In this document: positions 52,811 through 62,280 of the stretch, one piece after another | How the letters are laid out: every line of letters begins with the position of its first letter | How positions within the stretch are numbered: position 1 is the stretch's first letter | Source: Ancylobacter rudongensis | Lineage (GTDB): Bacteria; Pseudomonadota; Alphaproteobacteria; Rhizobiales; Xanthobacteraceae | Direction: 5' to 3' | Assembly: GCF_900100155.1 (NCBI RefSeq) | Contig: NZ_FMTP01000004.1 | Coordinates: 310,001 to 374,000 of the forward strand | Length of the DNA: 64,000 nt | Notes under the pieces: generated by a model | What the model saw: the letters and a program-made list of their open reading frames with translations, nothing else | Database searches by the model: none | Told to the model about the DNA's origin: nothing | Program-made: the position numbers and the translations under genes

Positions 52811-53483
52811 CGTTGCCGGAGGTCAGGGGCAATGCCCGGCACGGGGCCGCACGCGCATACGGGCGACTTGATCACAGTTCAGAAATGTCCGTGCCGGCGG
52901 GGGCTTCCGGCTGCGACCCCGCGAGGGCGTCCACGCGCGAGCGGCCTCCTGACAGGCTCAGATGACGCGAACGACAACATAAATGTTCGTTTGACGACAT
53001 TTTAGACTCTGGCGGTGGACTCCCACGTCTGGGACGCTAACCGAGGCTCCAGGAAAATGCTGGGAAGTGGGTTCCGAGGCCGCTATTTTGCTGGCCTGTG
53101 GGTAAGCGGCGATCAAGGGAAAAGCGAGGCGCATGCCTGCCCGCTGCTTACTCAAGGGGCGAGCCGTGCCTACGGTTTGGCAACCTGACCATAAATAAAG
53201 TCAATTTATATCAGAGGGATAAGGTTGGCCTTTCGCCTGACGCGGTTTGGGGCTCGCCCGACATCGCCCCGTCGACCGTGTCGCCATGTGCCTGAATCGG
53301 TGTCGCCGGGGCGTTATCTGCCCATGCGGAGGCGTCTCCGTCACCCGCGTCAGATCAAAATGTTATATAAGTGACATGCTGATCTGCCAAACGAACAGTC
53401 CTCAATCAACGCCGACCGAAATCCGGAGCCATCAGCGCTCCCGGGCCAGGCCGCGGCAATTCCGGGCGCATGGGGACTGCACG
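52811..53483. other. Intergenic region before the autotransporter, no gene seen
   Basis: About 670 bases without a convincing coding region. The middle (53180-53215 and 53355-53375) is locally AT-rich and may hold promoters for the autotransporter gene; no operator could be defined. Open frames here are short and lack ribosome-binding sites. Confidence 0.5.
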
Positions 53484-56400
53484 ATGACTATCAGGAAGAC
53501 CCGCCATCGACGTGACTTCAGCCTTGCCATCATGACCTCGCGGCTCCTGTGCGGTGCCGCGATGACGGTGCTCGGTGCCGCCGCCGCTCAGGCGGAGGAC
53601 GGGACACTTCGCATTCTGACGCTCAACACCTGGGGCGACCAGTACGCCAACAATCTCGGCGTCACCTCCGATTTCTTCATCAACGGCAATTACGACATCA
53701 TCGCTCTGCAGGAATCGCGCACCAACACCAAGTACATTCCGGGCCTCACCCAGATGCTGGGCGATGCCGGTCTCGGCACATATGCCGGCACCCAGATCAG
53801 CGATGTCAGTGTGGTCAGCCGGCTGTCCGGCACGTTTGGCTCCAGCACGCTCGGCGACGCGGTCGCCTACCAGAAGATCGACGCCCAGAACGGCGTCCCG
53901 CAGACCATCATCGGCTCCGTTCATCTTAATTATTATGACGAGCCCAATGCCCGCCTCAATGAGGTCAAGGGTTTCAACAGCTGGGCGGCCAGCTCGGATA
54001 CGCCGATCATTCTCGTCGGCGACTTCAATGCCGGCGACGTCTCCGAGCGCGGGCTCCATAACGCCGACCAGCAGTCCTATCTCTATGCCCGCACTATCAT
54101 CGACAGCGGCTCCTCGGCGCTGTGGAAGCAGCTGGCGAAGGAATACACGCCGGAGGGGAAGGCGAGCGAATATGAGGCCTATGCCGCGTCGATGAAGGTG
54201 GTCGACGACAACGGCACGGTCCATTACCGCAACGTGATCCAGGATTATTTCAACGCCCACCGCGACGAGTTTCCCGGAAAGACCAGCTATTCGCAGCTGA
54301 GCTGGCGGCAGTGGGAAGCGATCATCGCCAAGGACATGGCGCAGAACGGCATCACCTTCGAGGACGAGACCTATCCGGTGGAATCCAACACGCCGGTGAC
54401 GATGAACGTGCTCAAGAAGCAGTACATGCTGCTCACCACTGAAGCGGAGCGCGAGCCCTTCGCCCCGCACGAACTGGGTGACGGCACGACGACCTGGCCG
54501 TCTGCCGGCGAGGACGCCACCAATACATGGACCAGCTGGGACCGGGTGACGATCGACCATTTCATGGTCTCCCGCCCCTTCGGCAAGTGGTACACCATCG
54601 TCGACGATCCCAATGACGCCTACACCGGCGTTCTCGACGATGTCGGCTTCATCAATGATGGCAGCGCCCCGCTTGCCGACCACGAGCCGGTCGCCCACAC
54701 GCTGAAATGGATCGGCCCGGCGCTGGAGACCTATACCGAGACGGTCGACAATGCGGAGGTCGAGAAGACCCGCCTCGTCTGGGGTTCCGACGCCACGGTG
54801 TTCGAGGAGAAGAACAAGGAGTTCTACCTCACCCGCAACAACATGCGGACCGATGTCTATCTCGGGCAGATCTCCGACGAGAACGGCAATCCCATCCTCA
54901 CCGACCTGACGCTGGAGGAAAAGAAGACCCTGCTCGACTGCACGAGCACCGATCCGCGCTTCCAGCAGGCCATTGTCGACTATTGCATCGACGACCACAG
55001 CTTCATCGGCGAGACGCTGATCACCGATGGCGGCACGGTCATCGTCGACGAGGACGCCGCGCTCGGCACCTCGGCGGCGAGCCTGCATCTCGACAACGGC
55101 ACGCTGCGCATCGCCGGCACCGACATGGCGCTGCTCGACCGCGCGGTCGTGCTGGAAGCCGGGGGCGGCGGCATCGACATTGCCGAGGCGGATAATGCGG
55201 TGGCCATCGCCCGCGCCATTTCCGGCACCGGCGCCCTGACCAAGCTGGGCGAGGGCGCGCTGGGGCTGCTCGGCCAGAACACCTATACCGGCGAGACCCG
55301 GGTCGAAGAGGGCCTGCTGGTCGTCAATGGCTCGATCGCCACCTCAGCGCTGACCACCGTGTTCGACGGCGCCGCGCTGGCCGGCACCGGCACGGTCGGC
55401 AATCTGCGCATCGCCTCGGGCGGCGCGATCGCGCCCGGCCAGTCGATCGGCACCCTCAATGTCGCGGGCAATCTGAGCTTCGCGGCGGGCTCGTTCTATG
55501 AAGTCGAGGTGAATGCCGAGGGGCAGAGCGATCTCATCGCCGTCACTGGCGCCACCACCATCGAGGGCGGCAGCGTCATCGGCATCGCCGCCGGCGGCGA
55601 CTACCTCCCGGAAACCGCCTACACCATCCTCACCTCGGCCGGCGGTATCGAGGGTGCGTTCGACGACGTTACCTCCAGCCTCGCCTTCCTCGACCCGACG
55701 CTGAGCTATGGCGCCACCGAAATCCAGCTGACGCTGGCGCGCAATGACACCGCCTTCGACAAGGTCGGCTATACGAGCAACCAGCAGTCGGCGGCGCGCG
55801 GCGCCGAGAGCCTCGGCTATGGCAATGCGCTCTACAATGCCATCGTCATGCAGGATGCGGCGACGGCGCGGTCCATCTTCACCCAGATCGGGGGCGAGCT
55901 TCATGCGTCCACGGCGGGCGTTCTGGTGGGCAACAGCCGGTTCGTTCGCGACGCGATGAATGACCGCCTGCTCGCCTCGGGCGGCGAGACGCTGCTGTCC
56001 GACATGGCGGTGGTCGGCCTCGACACCAAGGCGCCCCGCCCGGTGGCGGCGGACACCAAGGAAGTCGCCATGTGGATGCGCGGCTTCGGCGCGTGGAACG
56101 AGGTCGACGGCAACGGCAACGCCTCGGGCCTGTCCAGCAACACGGGCGGCGTCCTTGGCGGCCTCGATGCCGGCCTGCCCGGCAACTGGCGCGTGGGCAT
56201 GCTGGCTGGCTACAGCCAAACCTCCGTCAGCCTGGACGATCTCGCCGCCAGTGCCAACAGCGACAATGTCCATCTCGGCGTCTATGCCGGCACGCAGGCC
56301 GGTCCGGTCGGCGTCCGCCTCGGCGCCGCCTACACCTGGCACAGCATCGACAGCACCCGCCAGGTCAACATCCCGACCATCAGCGAGCGGCTGACGGCCG

Positions 56401-56882
56401 ATTACGACGCCACCACCACCCAGGCCTTCGGCGAGCTGGGCTATCGGTTCGAACACGAGAAGGGCATGCTCGAACCCTTCGTCAACCTCGCCTATGTTCA
56501 CTTCAGCAACGACTCTTTCGCCGAACAGGGCGGCGTTGCCGCGCTTGGCGGGGGGAGTGACGGCCTCGACACTTTCTTCACCACGCTCGGCCTTCGCGCC
56601 TCCCACCGCTTCGACCTCGGCGGCACGCAGACCACGCTGCACGGCACGGTGGGCTGGCAATATGCCTCCGGCGATATCACTCCCGAAGCTTCGCTCGCCT
56701 TTGCCGGCGGCGACGTGTTCTCGGTCGCGGGTGCGCCGATCGCTGAAAATGTTGCCGTGCTCGGCGCACGTATCGAGTTTGCCGCCACGGAACATGCCAC
56801 CATTAGCGTTGGCTATGATGGGCAGTTCGGCTCGGGACAGAGCGACAACAGCCTGACGGGGACGCTGAGCGTCAGGTTCTGA
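53484..56882 (+). CDS. Autotransporter with endonuclease/exonuclease/phosphatase (EEP) passenger
   Basis: A 1132-aa type V secreted protein. Residues 1-37 are a signal region (cleavage near AAAQA/EDG). Residues 40-410 are an EEP-fold domain with its catalytic set: Asn48 (LTLNTW), Glu77 (ALQES), His147 (GSVHLNY), Asp180 and Asn182 (VGDFNAGD), Asp358-His359 (TIDHF) and Asp399-His400 (LADHEP). Residues about 500-780 are a beta-helix stem with the repeat GALTKLGEGALGLLGQNTY then TGETRVEEGLLVVNGS. Residues about 860-1132 are the autotransporter barrel ending in the C-terminal Phe. Nuclease, phosphodiesterase or sphingomyelinase-type activity at the cell surface is expected. The ATG at 53484 is chosen; the longer frame starting 79 codons earlier has no signal sequence. 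Confidence 0.87.
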   Translation: MTIRKTRHRRDFSLAIMTSRLLCGAAMTVLGAAAAQAEDGTLRILTLNTWGDQYANNLGVTSDFFINGNYDIIALQESRTNTKYIPGLTQMLGDAGLGTYAGTQISDVSVVSRLSGTFGSSTLGDAVAYQKIDAQNGVPQTIIGSVHLNYYDEPNARLNEVKGFNSWAASSDTPIILVGDFNAGDVSERGLHNADQQSYLYARTIIDSGSSALWKQLAKEYTPEGKASEYEAYAASMKVVDDNGTVHYRNVIQDYFNAHRDEFPGKTSYSQLSWRQWEAIIAKDMAQNGITFEDETYPVESNTPVTMNVLKKQYMLLTTEAEREPFAPHELGDGTTTWPSAGEDATNTWTSWDRVTIDHFMVSRPFGKWYTIVDDPNDAYTGVLDDVGFINDGSAPLADHEPVAHTLKWIGPALETYTETVDNAEVEKTRLVWGSDATVFEEKNKEFYLTRNNMRTDVYLGQISDENGNPILTDLTLEEKKTLLDCTSTDPRFQQAIVDYCIDDHSFIGETLITDGGTVIVDEDAALGTSAASLHLDNGTLRIAGTDMALLDRAVVLEAGGGGIDIAEADNAVAIARAISGTGALTKLGEGALGLLGQNTYTGETRVEEGLLVVNGSIATSALTTVFDGAALAGTGTVGNLRIASGGAIAPGQSIGTLNVAGNLSFAAGSFYEVEVNAEGQSDLIAVTGATTIEGGSVIGIAAGGDYLPETAYTILTSAGGIEGAFDDVTSSLAFLDPTLSYGATEIQLTLARNDTAFDKVGYTSNQQSAARGAESLGYGNALYNAIVMQDAATARSIFTQIGGELHASTAGVLVGNSRFVRDAMNDRLLASGGETLLSDMAVVGLDTKAPRPVAADTKEVAMWMRGFGAWNEVDGNGNASGLSSNTGGVLGGLDAGLPGNWRVGMLAGYSQTSVSLDDLAASANSDNVHLGVYAGTQAGPVGVRLGAAYTWHSIDSTRQVNIPTISERLTADYDATTTQAFGELGYRFEHEKGMLEPFVNLAYVHFSNDSFAEQGGVAALGGGSDGLDTFFTTLGLRASHRFDLGGTQTTLHGTVGWQYASGDITPEASLAFAGGDVFSVAGAPIAENVAVLGARIEFAATEHATISVGYDGQFGSGQSDNSLTGTLSVRF

Positions 56883-56905
56883 CGCGCCCTCGTTTCCTCC
56901 AACCT

Positions 56906-56934
56906 GCCGGCCGGGCACGACTGTCCCGGCCGGC
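56906..56934 (+). terminator. Hairpin after the autotransporter gene
   Basis: Ten perfect pairs gccggccggg/cccggccggc with a nine-base loop, 24 bases after the stop. No U-tract, so it may be weak, allowing read-through into the DeoR gene 19 bases further on. Confidence 0.55.
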
Positions 56935-56952
56935 GTCGAACCGTCTCGACCC

Positions 56953-57825
56953 ATGGGGCGCCCGATGGACGCCGCATGGGTCGAAGGCTATTTTGACGCT
57001 GAGCTTTCGAGAATCGACATGCCGATGCGCGACGAAGAGCGGGATGACGAGGGCAAGAAGGCGCGCCGGCGCGCGTTTCTCGTGCAGCATCTCGAACAGC
57101 ATCGCTACATTTCCATCGAAGAGATCGCGAGCCGTTTCTCGGTGACGACCCAGACCGCGCGGCGGGACGTTGTTGCGCTCGAACTGGAGGGTAAGGTGCG
57201 CCGGCTGCATGGCGGCGCGGTGGCCTCGACCCCGATCGACCCAACCATCTATCGCCAGCGCCGCATCGCCAATGCGGAGGCCAAGGACGCCATCGGCGCC
57301 GCCATCGCCCGTCTTGTGCCCGACAACGCCTCGATCTTCCTCGACACCGGCACAACCTGCGAGGCCGTCGCCCGCGCGCTCATCGACCACAAGGCGCTGC
57401 GCGTCGTCACCTACAGCCTGCGCGTCGCCTCGACGCTGAGCGACTGCACGGACTTCACCATCGCCGTGCCGGGCGGCTTCGTGCGGCAGGTGGATGGCGG
57501 CGTGTTCAGCCAGACCTCGGCCGAGTTCATCCAGGCGTTCAAGTTCGATTTCGTCGTGATCTCGGTGAGTGGCATCGACGAGGATGGCGACATCGGCGAC
57601 GACGACTATGCCGAGGTCGCCGCCGTGCGGGCCGCCATGATGCAGGCCGGGCGGGTTATCCTGGCCATCGACAGCAGTAAGTTCGGCCGTCGCGGGCTGG
57701 TACGCCTGGGATCGCTCCGTGACATCGACCTGCTCGTCACCGAGGCGGCGCCGGTCGGCGATCTCGCCGGTGTGGCCGAAAAGAGCGGGGTGAAGCTCCA
57801 CCTCGCCCGGCTTGAGGCGTCCTGA
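56953..57825 (+). CDS. DeoR-family (GlpR-like) transcriptional regulator
   Basis: A 290-aa regulator. An unusual 30-residue N-terminal extension precedes the winged helix (about 38-90, HRYISIEEIASRFSVTTQTA then RRDVVALE), followed by the DeoR sensor domain with LDTGTTCEAVARAL, GGFVRQVDGG and FVVISVSGIDEDGDI near 198. It matches GlpR, which responds to glycerol 3-phosphate. ATGs at 57019 and 57025 could remove the extension. It follows the autotransporter gene on the same strand and may be transcribed with it, but no link in function is obvious. Confidence 0.82.
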   Translation: MGRPMDAAWVEGYFDAELSRIDMPMRDEERDDEGKKARRRAFLVQHLEQHRYISIEEIASRFSVTTQTARRDVVALELEGKVRRLHGGAVASTPIDPTIYRQRRIANAEAKDAIGAAIARLVPDNASIFLDTGTTCEAVARALIDHKALRVVTYSLRVASTLSDCTDFTIAVPGGFVRQVDGGVFSQTSAEFIQAFKFDFVVISVSGIDEDGDIGDDDYAEVAAVRAAMMQAGRVILAIDSSKFGRRGLVRLGSLRDIDLLVTEAAPVGDLAGVAEKSGVKLHLARLEAS

Positions 57826-57849
57826 ACCTCCTGGCGGCAAGCGCCCGCA

Positions 57850-57886
57850 TCGGCTGGGCCGCAAGAAGGCCCAGCCGAGTGTTTTT
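57850..57886 (+). terminator. Rho-independent terminator after the DeoR gene
   Basis: Eleven perfect pairs tcggctgggcc/ggcccagccga with a seven-base loop, then gtgttttt. It lies between convergent genes. Confidence 0.8.
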
Positions 57887-57889
57887 CCG

Positions 57890-59377
57890 TCACGAACCGG
57901 CCCGCGACCGCTTCAGCGCGCCGAGGATCGGCAAGGCGAGAGAGAGCAGAACCACCATGAGCAGCACGGCGGAGATCGGGCGTTCGACGAAGATCGACAG
58001 GCTGCCGAAGGACAGCAGCAGCGACTGGCGCAGCGACATTTCCAGCATCGGTGCCAGCACCAGCGCAAGCACCAGCGGCGGGCGGGGAATGTCGAACTTG
58101 ATCATCAGCCAGCCCAGCACGCCGAACACAATGCACATCCACACCGTGCCCAGATCCAGCGTCGCGGCATAGGCGCCGACCAGCGAGAGCGCCAGGATGC
58201 CCGGAGCCAGATAGACATAGGGCACGCGCAGCAGCGCTGCGAACAGCGGGGCCAGCGGCAGGTTGATGATCAGCAGGAACAGGTTGCCGACGAACATCGA
58301 GGCGATCAGGCCCCAGACCAGCGTCGATTCCTGCTGCATCAGCATCGGGCCGGGCCGGACGCCGTGCAGGATGAGGGCCGCGAGCAGCACCGCTGTCGAG
58401 GCCGAGCCGGGAATGCCGAGGGCCAGCATCGGGATCATCGCGCCATGTGAGGCCGCGTTGTTCGCCGCTTCGGCGGCGGCCACGCCGTCCAGCGCGCCCC
58501 TGCCGAAACGCTCGGGATGGCGGCTGAACTTGCGCTCGGTCAGATAGGCCAGCAGCGAGGCCACCGAGGCGCCGGCGCCGGGCATGATGCCCACGAACAG
58601 GCCGATGATGCCGCCGCGCAGGATGGCGGCGCGGGTGGCGACCCAGTCGCTCATCTTCGGCAGCATGTCGCGAAAGCGGGTGCGGATCGGCGCGATCGCC
58701 TGCGCCCGTTCCAGCGAGGCCAGCACTTCGCCGATGCCGAAGATGCCGATAGCGACGGGGATGAAGTCGATCCCCTCGAATAGAGCGGGCTGGTCGAAGG
58801 TCAGGCGCGGGGCGCCCGACAGCGGATCGGCGCCGACCAGCGCGATCATCAGCCCGAGCACGCCGGCCATCAGCGCGCGAACCGGCGAGGCGCCGAGGCT
58901 GGCCGTGGCGGTGACGCCGAGCAGGGCGAGCAGGAAATATTCCGGCGCGTTGAAGCGAAGGGCGAAGTCGCTGAGTGTCGGGGTGATGAAGGCGACGGCG
59001 ATGACGGCGCCGATGCCGGCGATGAAGGAGCCGATGGCAGCGATCGACAGCGCGGTTCCGGCCCGTCCCGCGCGCGCCAGCTTGTGGCCGTCCACCGCCG
59101 TCATCACGCCCGAGGCCTCGCCCGGGACGTTGATGAGGACGGAGGTCAGCGTGCCGCCATACTGGCCGCCATACATGATGCCGGCCAGCATCATGATGGC
59201 GATCGCCGGATCGAGGCCGAAGGTGAGCGGCAGCAGCAGCGCCATGCCCGCCGCCGGGCCGATGCCCGGCAGCGCGCCGACGATCTGGCCGATCAGCACG
59301 CCGAGAAAGACGAAGCCAAGGCCCGCCGGTGTGAGGACCGTTGCGAAACCCTGGCCGAGCAATTCGAGGATGGTCAT
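57890..59377 (-). CDS. tctA: Tripartite tricarboxylate transporter, large membrane subunit
   Basis: A 495-aa TctA-family protein with about twelve helices and the signature GALPGIGPAAGMALLLPLTF (about 34-53) and NVPGEASGVMTAVDGH, plus the second half repeat FVGIMPGAGASVASLLAY and LGIPGSASTAVLLAALILHG. The ATG at 59377 gives the family length; a longer reading frame upstream is in the opposite codon phase of TctB. Works with TctB and the TctC binding protein to import a carboxylate driven by ion gradients. Confidence 0.92.
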   Translation of the reverse strand: MTILELLGQGFATVLTPAGLGFVFLGVLIGQIVGALPGIGPAAGMALLLPLTFGLDPAIAIMMLAGIMYGGQYGGTLTSVLINVPGEASGVMTAVDGHKLARAGRAGTALSIAAIGSFIAGIGAVIAVAFITPTLSDFALRFNAPEYFLLALLGVTATASLGASPVRALMAGVLGLMIALVGADPLSGAPRLTFDQPALFEGIDFIPVAIGIFGIGEVLASLERAQAIAPIRTRFRDMLPKMSDWVATRAAILRGGIIGLFVGIMPGAGASVASLLAYLTERKFSRHPERFGRGALDGVAAAEAANNAASHGAMIPMLALGIPGSASTAVLLAALILHGVRPGPMLMQQESTLVWGLIASMFVGNLFLLIINLPLAPLFAALLRVPYVYLAPGILALSLVGAYAATLDLGTVWMCIVFGVLGWLMIKFDIPRPPLVLALVLAPMLEMSLRQSLLLSFGSLSIFVERPISAVLLMVVLLSLALPILGALKRSRAGS

Positions 59378-59388
59378 GGTTCGCGAAC

Positions 59389-59841
59389 TCAAAAGCTGAA
59401 GGCGAAAGGTGGCAGGGAGACCCCCAGCCAACGGACGAAGACGAGCTCGACGCCGACGGCCACGCCGACGGCGGTGAGCAGGCTGGGCACCAGTTTCTGC
59501 CGGAGCACGAGCGTCAGCATGAAGCCGATGAACAGGGCGACGGCGGGCACCATGCCCAGGATCGGCGAGATCAGGCCCATGCCGACCATCGCCGCCAGGG
59601 TTGCGCCGACCCGCAGGAAGCCGGCTGTGTCGGGGAAGTCGAGATCGCCGAGGGAGTGGCCGCGAAACTGCTGAATGAGCAGAATCACGGCCAGAAATGC
59701 CCCCGCAGCGGCAAGCCAGACGGGAAAGAACGCAGGTCCCGGCGTCACGCCGTCCCAATAGCGCAGGCCCATCGTTCCAAGGCCGACGAGCAGGGACAGC
59801 CCGATCATGAACAGAGCGGGAAGTGCCGCAAGAAATCTCAT
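59389..59841 (-). CDS. tctB: Tripartite tricarboxylate transporter, small membrane subunit
   Basis: A 150-aa protein with four hydrophobic helices and the family pattern GVTPGPAFFPVWLAAAGAFL near residues 31-50. Between tctC and tctA with 11 to 16 base gaps. Confidence 0.87.
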   Translation of the reverse strand: MRFLAALPALFMIGLSLLVGLGTMGLRYWDGVTPGPAFFPVWLAAAGAFLAVILLIQQFRGHSLGDLDFPDTAGFLRVGATLAAMVGMGLISPILGMVPAVALFIGFMLTLVLRQKLVPSLLTAVGVAVGVELVFVRWLGVSLPPFAFSF

Positions 59842-59857
59842 CGTCTGGCTCCGCCGG

Positions 59858-60853
59858 TCAGTTCTTCGCGAGGCCGACGCTCGTCAGGAGACGTCGGAAC
59901 GTGTCCTGCTCACGCTTGAAATAGGCCCCGGCGTCATCCAGCCCGTAGAAGGTGGACTGCTGGAGGTTCTTGGCGATGATGTCCTTCCAGGCCTGGGTCT
60001 CGGTGGCCTTCTGGAACTTGTCCGCCCACCAGGCGGCGACCGCAGGATCGAGGCCGGGAGGACCCGCTACGCCCCAGAACTGCAGGTAGACGACGTCGAC
60101 GCCCTGTTCCTTCGCCGTCGGCACGTCCTTGTAGCCGGGCTCGGTGCGGCGCTTCTCCGAGAGGATGGCCAGCGGCTTGGCCTTGCCGGATTCGATCAGG
60201 GCCAGGCCCTCGGCCAGCGTGGCGAAATGGCCTTCGACATTGCCGCCGAGGAAGGTGGCCTGCGCCGCCGAGCCGCTTTCATGCGGGATATAGGTCAGCT
60301 TGATGTCGGCGGCCTGCTCGACCAGAGCGGTGGCCAGATGGTCGTTGCCGCCCGAGGCGCCGCCGGCGATGCGGACGCGGCCCGGCTGCGCCTCGGCGGC
60401 GGCCACGAACTCTTCAAGCGTGTTGAACTTGCCGTCCGGATTGGTCAGCAGCACCAGCTCCGACTGGACGAAGCCGGCAATCGGCGTGACCTGGTCGATC
60501 ACCGAGGGCGTGCCCTGGACGATCGGGGTGGTGAAGACCGGCGAGGCCAAGGTGAGGAGGACGTTCTCGTCGCCCTTCTTGCCCAGAACATAGTTATAGG
60601 CGTTGGAGTGACCGCCACCGGTCCGGTTCTGGACCACGATGGGGTTTTCCACCAGCCCGTCATTCATGATCTTGGCGATGGTCCGCATGATGACGTCGGG
60701 CGATCCGCCGGCGCCGGAACCGACGGTGATCTCGACCGGCCCCTTGGGCGCGCGCATCTCGGTCTGCGCCGATGCCGGAACGGTCGCGGCCAGGGTCCAG
60801 GAAAGCGCGCAGGTGAAGGCCAGCGCGCCGGCACTCCTTATCCTTGTCGTCAT
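59858..60853 (-). CDS. tctC: Tripartite tricarboxylate transporter substrate-binding protein
   Basis: A 331-aa Bug-family binding protein. Signal peptide ends TVPASA before QTEMRA. The ligand-loop signatures are VGSGAGGSPDVIMRTIA (about 44-60) and the second ASGGNDHLA. Bug proteins bind carboxylates via conserved water-mediated contacts at these loops. It precedes tctB; a carboxylate such as an aromatic or tricarboxylic acid is expected. The next gene upstream is a 4,5-dihydroxyphthalate-decarboxylase-family protein, which points to phthalate-like acids. Confidence 0.9.
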   Translation of the reverse strand: MTTRIRSAGALAFTCALSWTLAATVPASAQTEMRAPKGPVEITVGSGAGGSPDVIMRTIAKIMNDGLVENPIVVQNRTGGGHSNAYNYVLGKKGDENVLLTLASPVFTTPIVQGTPSVIDQVTPIAGFVQSELVLLTNPDGKFNTLEEFVAAAEAQPGRVRIAGGASGGNDHLATALVEQAADIKLTYIPHESGSAAQATFLGGNVEGHFATLAEGLALIESGKAKPLAILSEKRRTEPGYKDVPTAKEQGVDVVYLQFWGVAGPPGLDPAVAAWWADKFQKATETQAWKDIIAKNLQQSTFYGLDDAGAYFKREQDTFRRLLTSVGLAKN

Positions 60854-60912
60854 GAAAGTCCTCCCGGTTGATCTGTTGGTTTTTCGACCAGTTCCACCGT
60901 CCCTGGCTTCGT

Positions 60913-61908
60913 TCAGGTCCAGAGTGTCGACGGATGGAAAAGCTCTTCTGGCGAGACGTGCCGCACTGCGAGGTGCTGCTCGCTGGAATAGCGGCAGGCG
61001 GCGGCAAGCTCGGTGCGCGCGGCGGTGAAGCCATAGGGCCAGTAATCTTGGCCCATGGCCTTGAGCGTCGATTCCATGCTGGCGTTCAGCCAGGGAAGCG
61101 TCAGCCGGTTGGCCGAGCCGAGCCAGGTTTCCCGCAGCTTCTGCATCGCGAGGTCGCGGGCGCTGCGGAAGGTGTCGAACAGCAGCATCGGCAGATCGGG
61201 ATGGCGCCGGACCAGCGAGTCGCGCACCGCCAGCACATGCATGACCGGAAAGAACCCGGTCCGCGCGAAATAGGCGCGTTCGGCCGCCTCGAAATCGGGG
61301 AAGACGCGCTCGATGCGTGGGTCGCCGTCGAGGAACGCCTTGGGCGGATTGGGCGCCAGCAGGCCGTCGATCTCGCCGGCGAGGAGCAGCGCCTGCAGCG
61401 TCTCGCCCTCGTTGATCGGCTGGATCGACAGGTCCGGTGGCGGCGTGAGAGCCAGGCGTTCGCGGCGCACGCCCTGGTCGAGCGCCCCGGTGCGCCAGGA
61501 AATGGCTTCGGCGCGCACGCCATAGTCATCATTGAGGATGCCGCGCATCCAGAGCGCGGCGGTCATCTGATATTCGGGGACGCCGATGGCGCGGCCGGCA
61601 AAGTCCGCCGGGGTGGCAATGCCGGAATCCGCCCGCTTGAAGAAGCCGTTATGGCGGAAGGAACGCGAGAGAAACACCGGCACCGCCGTGTAGTCGGGAG
61701 TGCCGCGCGAGACCTGCAGGATGTGGCTGGACAGGGAAAGTTCGGTGACGTCGAAGCGGGCTTCCTGCACGGCGATCGGAAACAGTGCGCTGGTCGGCAG
61801 GACATGGATGTCGGTGGTGTAGCCGGGCAGGGCCAGGGTGTCATCGATCAGCGCCTGGACGCGATCATGATTCCAGAAGGCCATCGAGATATTGGTCGGC
61901 GTACCCAC
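60913..61908 (-). CDS. 4,5-dihydroxyphthalate decarboxylase-family (NMT1-like fold) protein
   Basis: A 331-aa protein with a two-lobe periplasmic-binding-protein fold but no signal peptide. It matches the 4,5-dihydroxyphthalate decarboxylase family: SMAFWNHDRVQALID at the start, FDVTELSLSSHILQVSRGTP (about 53-72), PVFLSRSFRHNGFF, GRAIGVPEYQMTAALWMRGI. The start is a GTG; the one at 61908 lies 8 bases after ggaggag, and one at 61914 is too close. Members decarboxylate 4,5-dihydroxyphthalate or act as binding proteins. First gene of the tct operon. Confidence 0.78.
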   Translation of the reverse strand: MGTPTNISMAFWNHDRVQALIDDTLALPGYTTDIHVLPTSALFPIAVQEARFDVTELSLSSHILQVSRGTPDYTAVPVFLSRSFRHNGFFKRADSGIATPADFAGRAIGVPEYQMTAALWMRGILNDDYGVRAEAISWRTGALDQGVRRERLALTPPPDLSIQPINEGETLQALLLAGEIDGLLAPNPPKAFLDGDPRIERVFPDFEAAERAYFARTGFFPVMHVLAVRDSLVRRHPDLPMLLFDTFRSARDLAMQKLRETWLGSANRLTLPWLNASMESTLKAMGQDYWPYGFTAARTELAAACRYSSEQHLAVRHVSPEELFHPSTLWT

Positions 61909-62280
61909 GTCCACGCTCCTCCCGCAAGGATGCCTTTTCGGCGTAGCATTCTTTCAAACAGGCTCTGGCGGCCCTTGCAGTAGCTGGCGACGACGCGGCC
62001 CGTCGCGGCGGCCTGATCAATCAATGCCAACCGATTTAGATTTGGTTTTATATTGGCTCTGCCGCAACGTCAACAAAGGCCGGCCGGATCGGCGAGGATT
62101 CACGGCAGGCTGGGGTGCAGTTCGACCGCTCCTGCACCGTAAGGGCGCGGTTTCATAACGGCGGCTGCGATTAGACATTCAACCAATATTGAGATTGGTG
62201 GATCGTTTTGCAGAATGCCGGGCCGACGGCAGGCCCGATGGCTTCGACGTCCGTCCCGCTTCCCGTCCGTGTTGACTGCT
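61909..62280. other. Intergenic region between the tct operon and repeat copy 2
   Basis: No gene seen. It should hold the promoter of the tct operon (minus strand). A small dyad accaat/attggt lies near 62182-62199. Plus-strand frames here are short and without ribosome-binding sites. Confidence 0.45.

Noticed and set aside
53247-53483. N-terminal extension of the autotransporter by 79 codons
   Set aside because: It lacks a signal peptide and a ribosome-binding site; the ATG at 53484 is followed by a proper signal region.
53406-56954. Two long minus-strand frames opposite the autotransporter gene
   Set aside because: Arg/Val/Asp-rich shadows without ribosome-binding sites; the plus frame has EEP motifs and a barrel.
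59378-59758. N-terminal extension of TctA by about 125 residues
   Set aside because: This stretch is the tctB coding region read in another frame.
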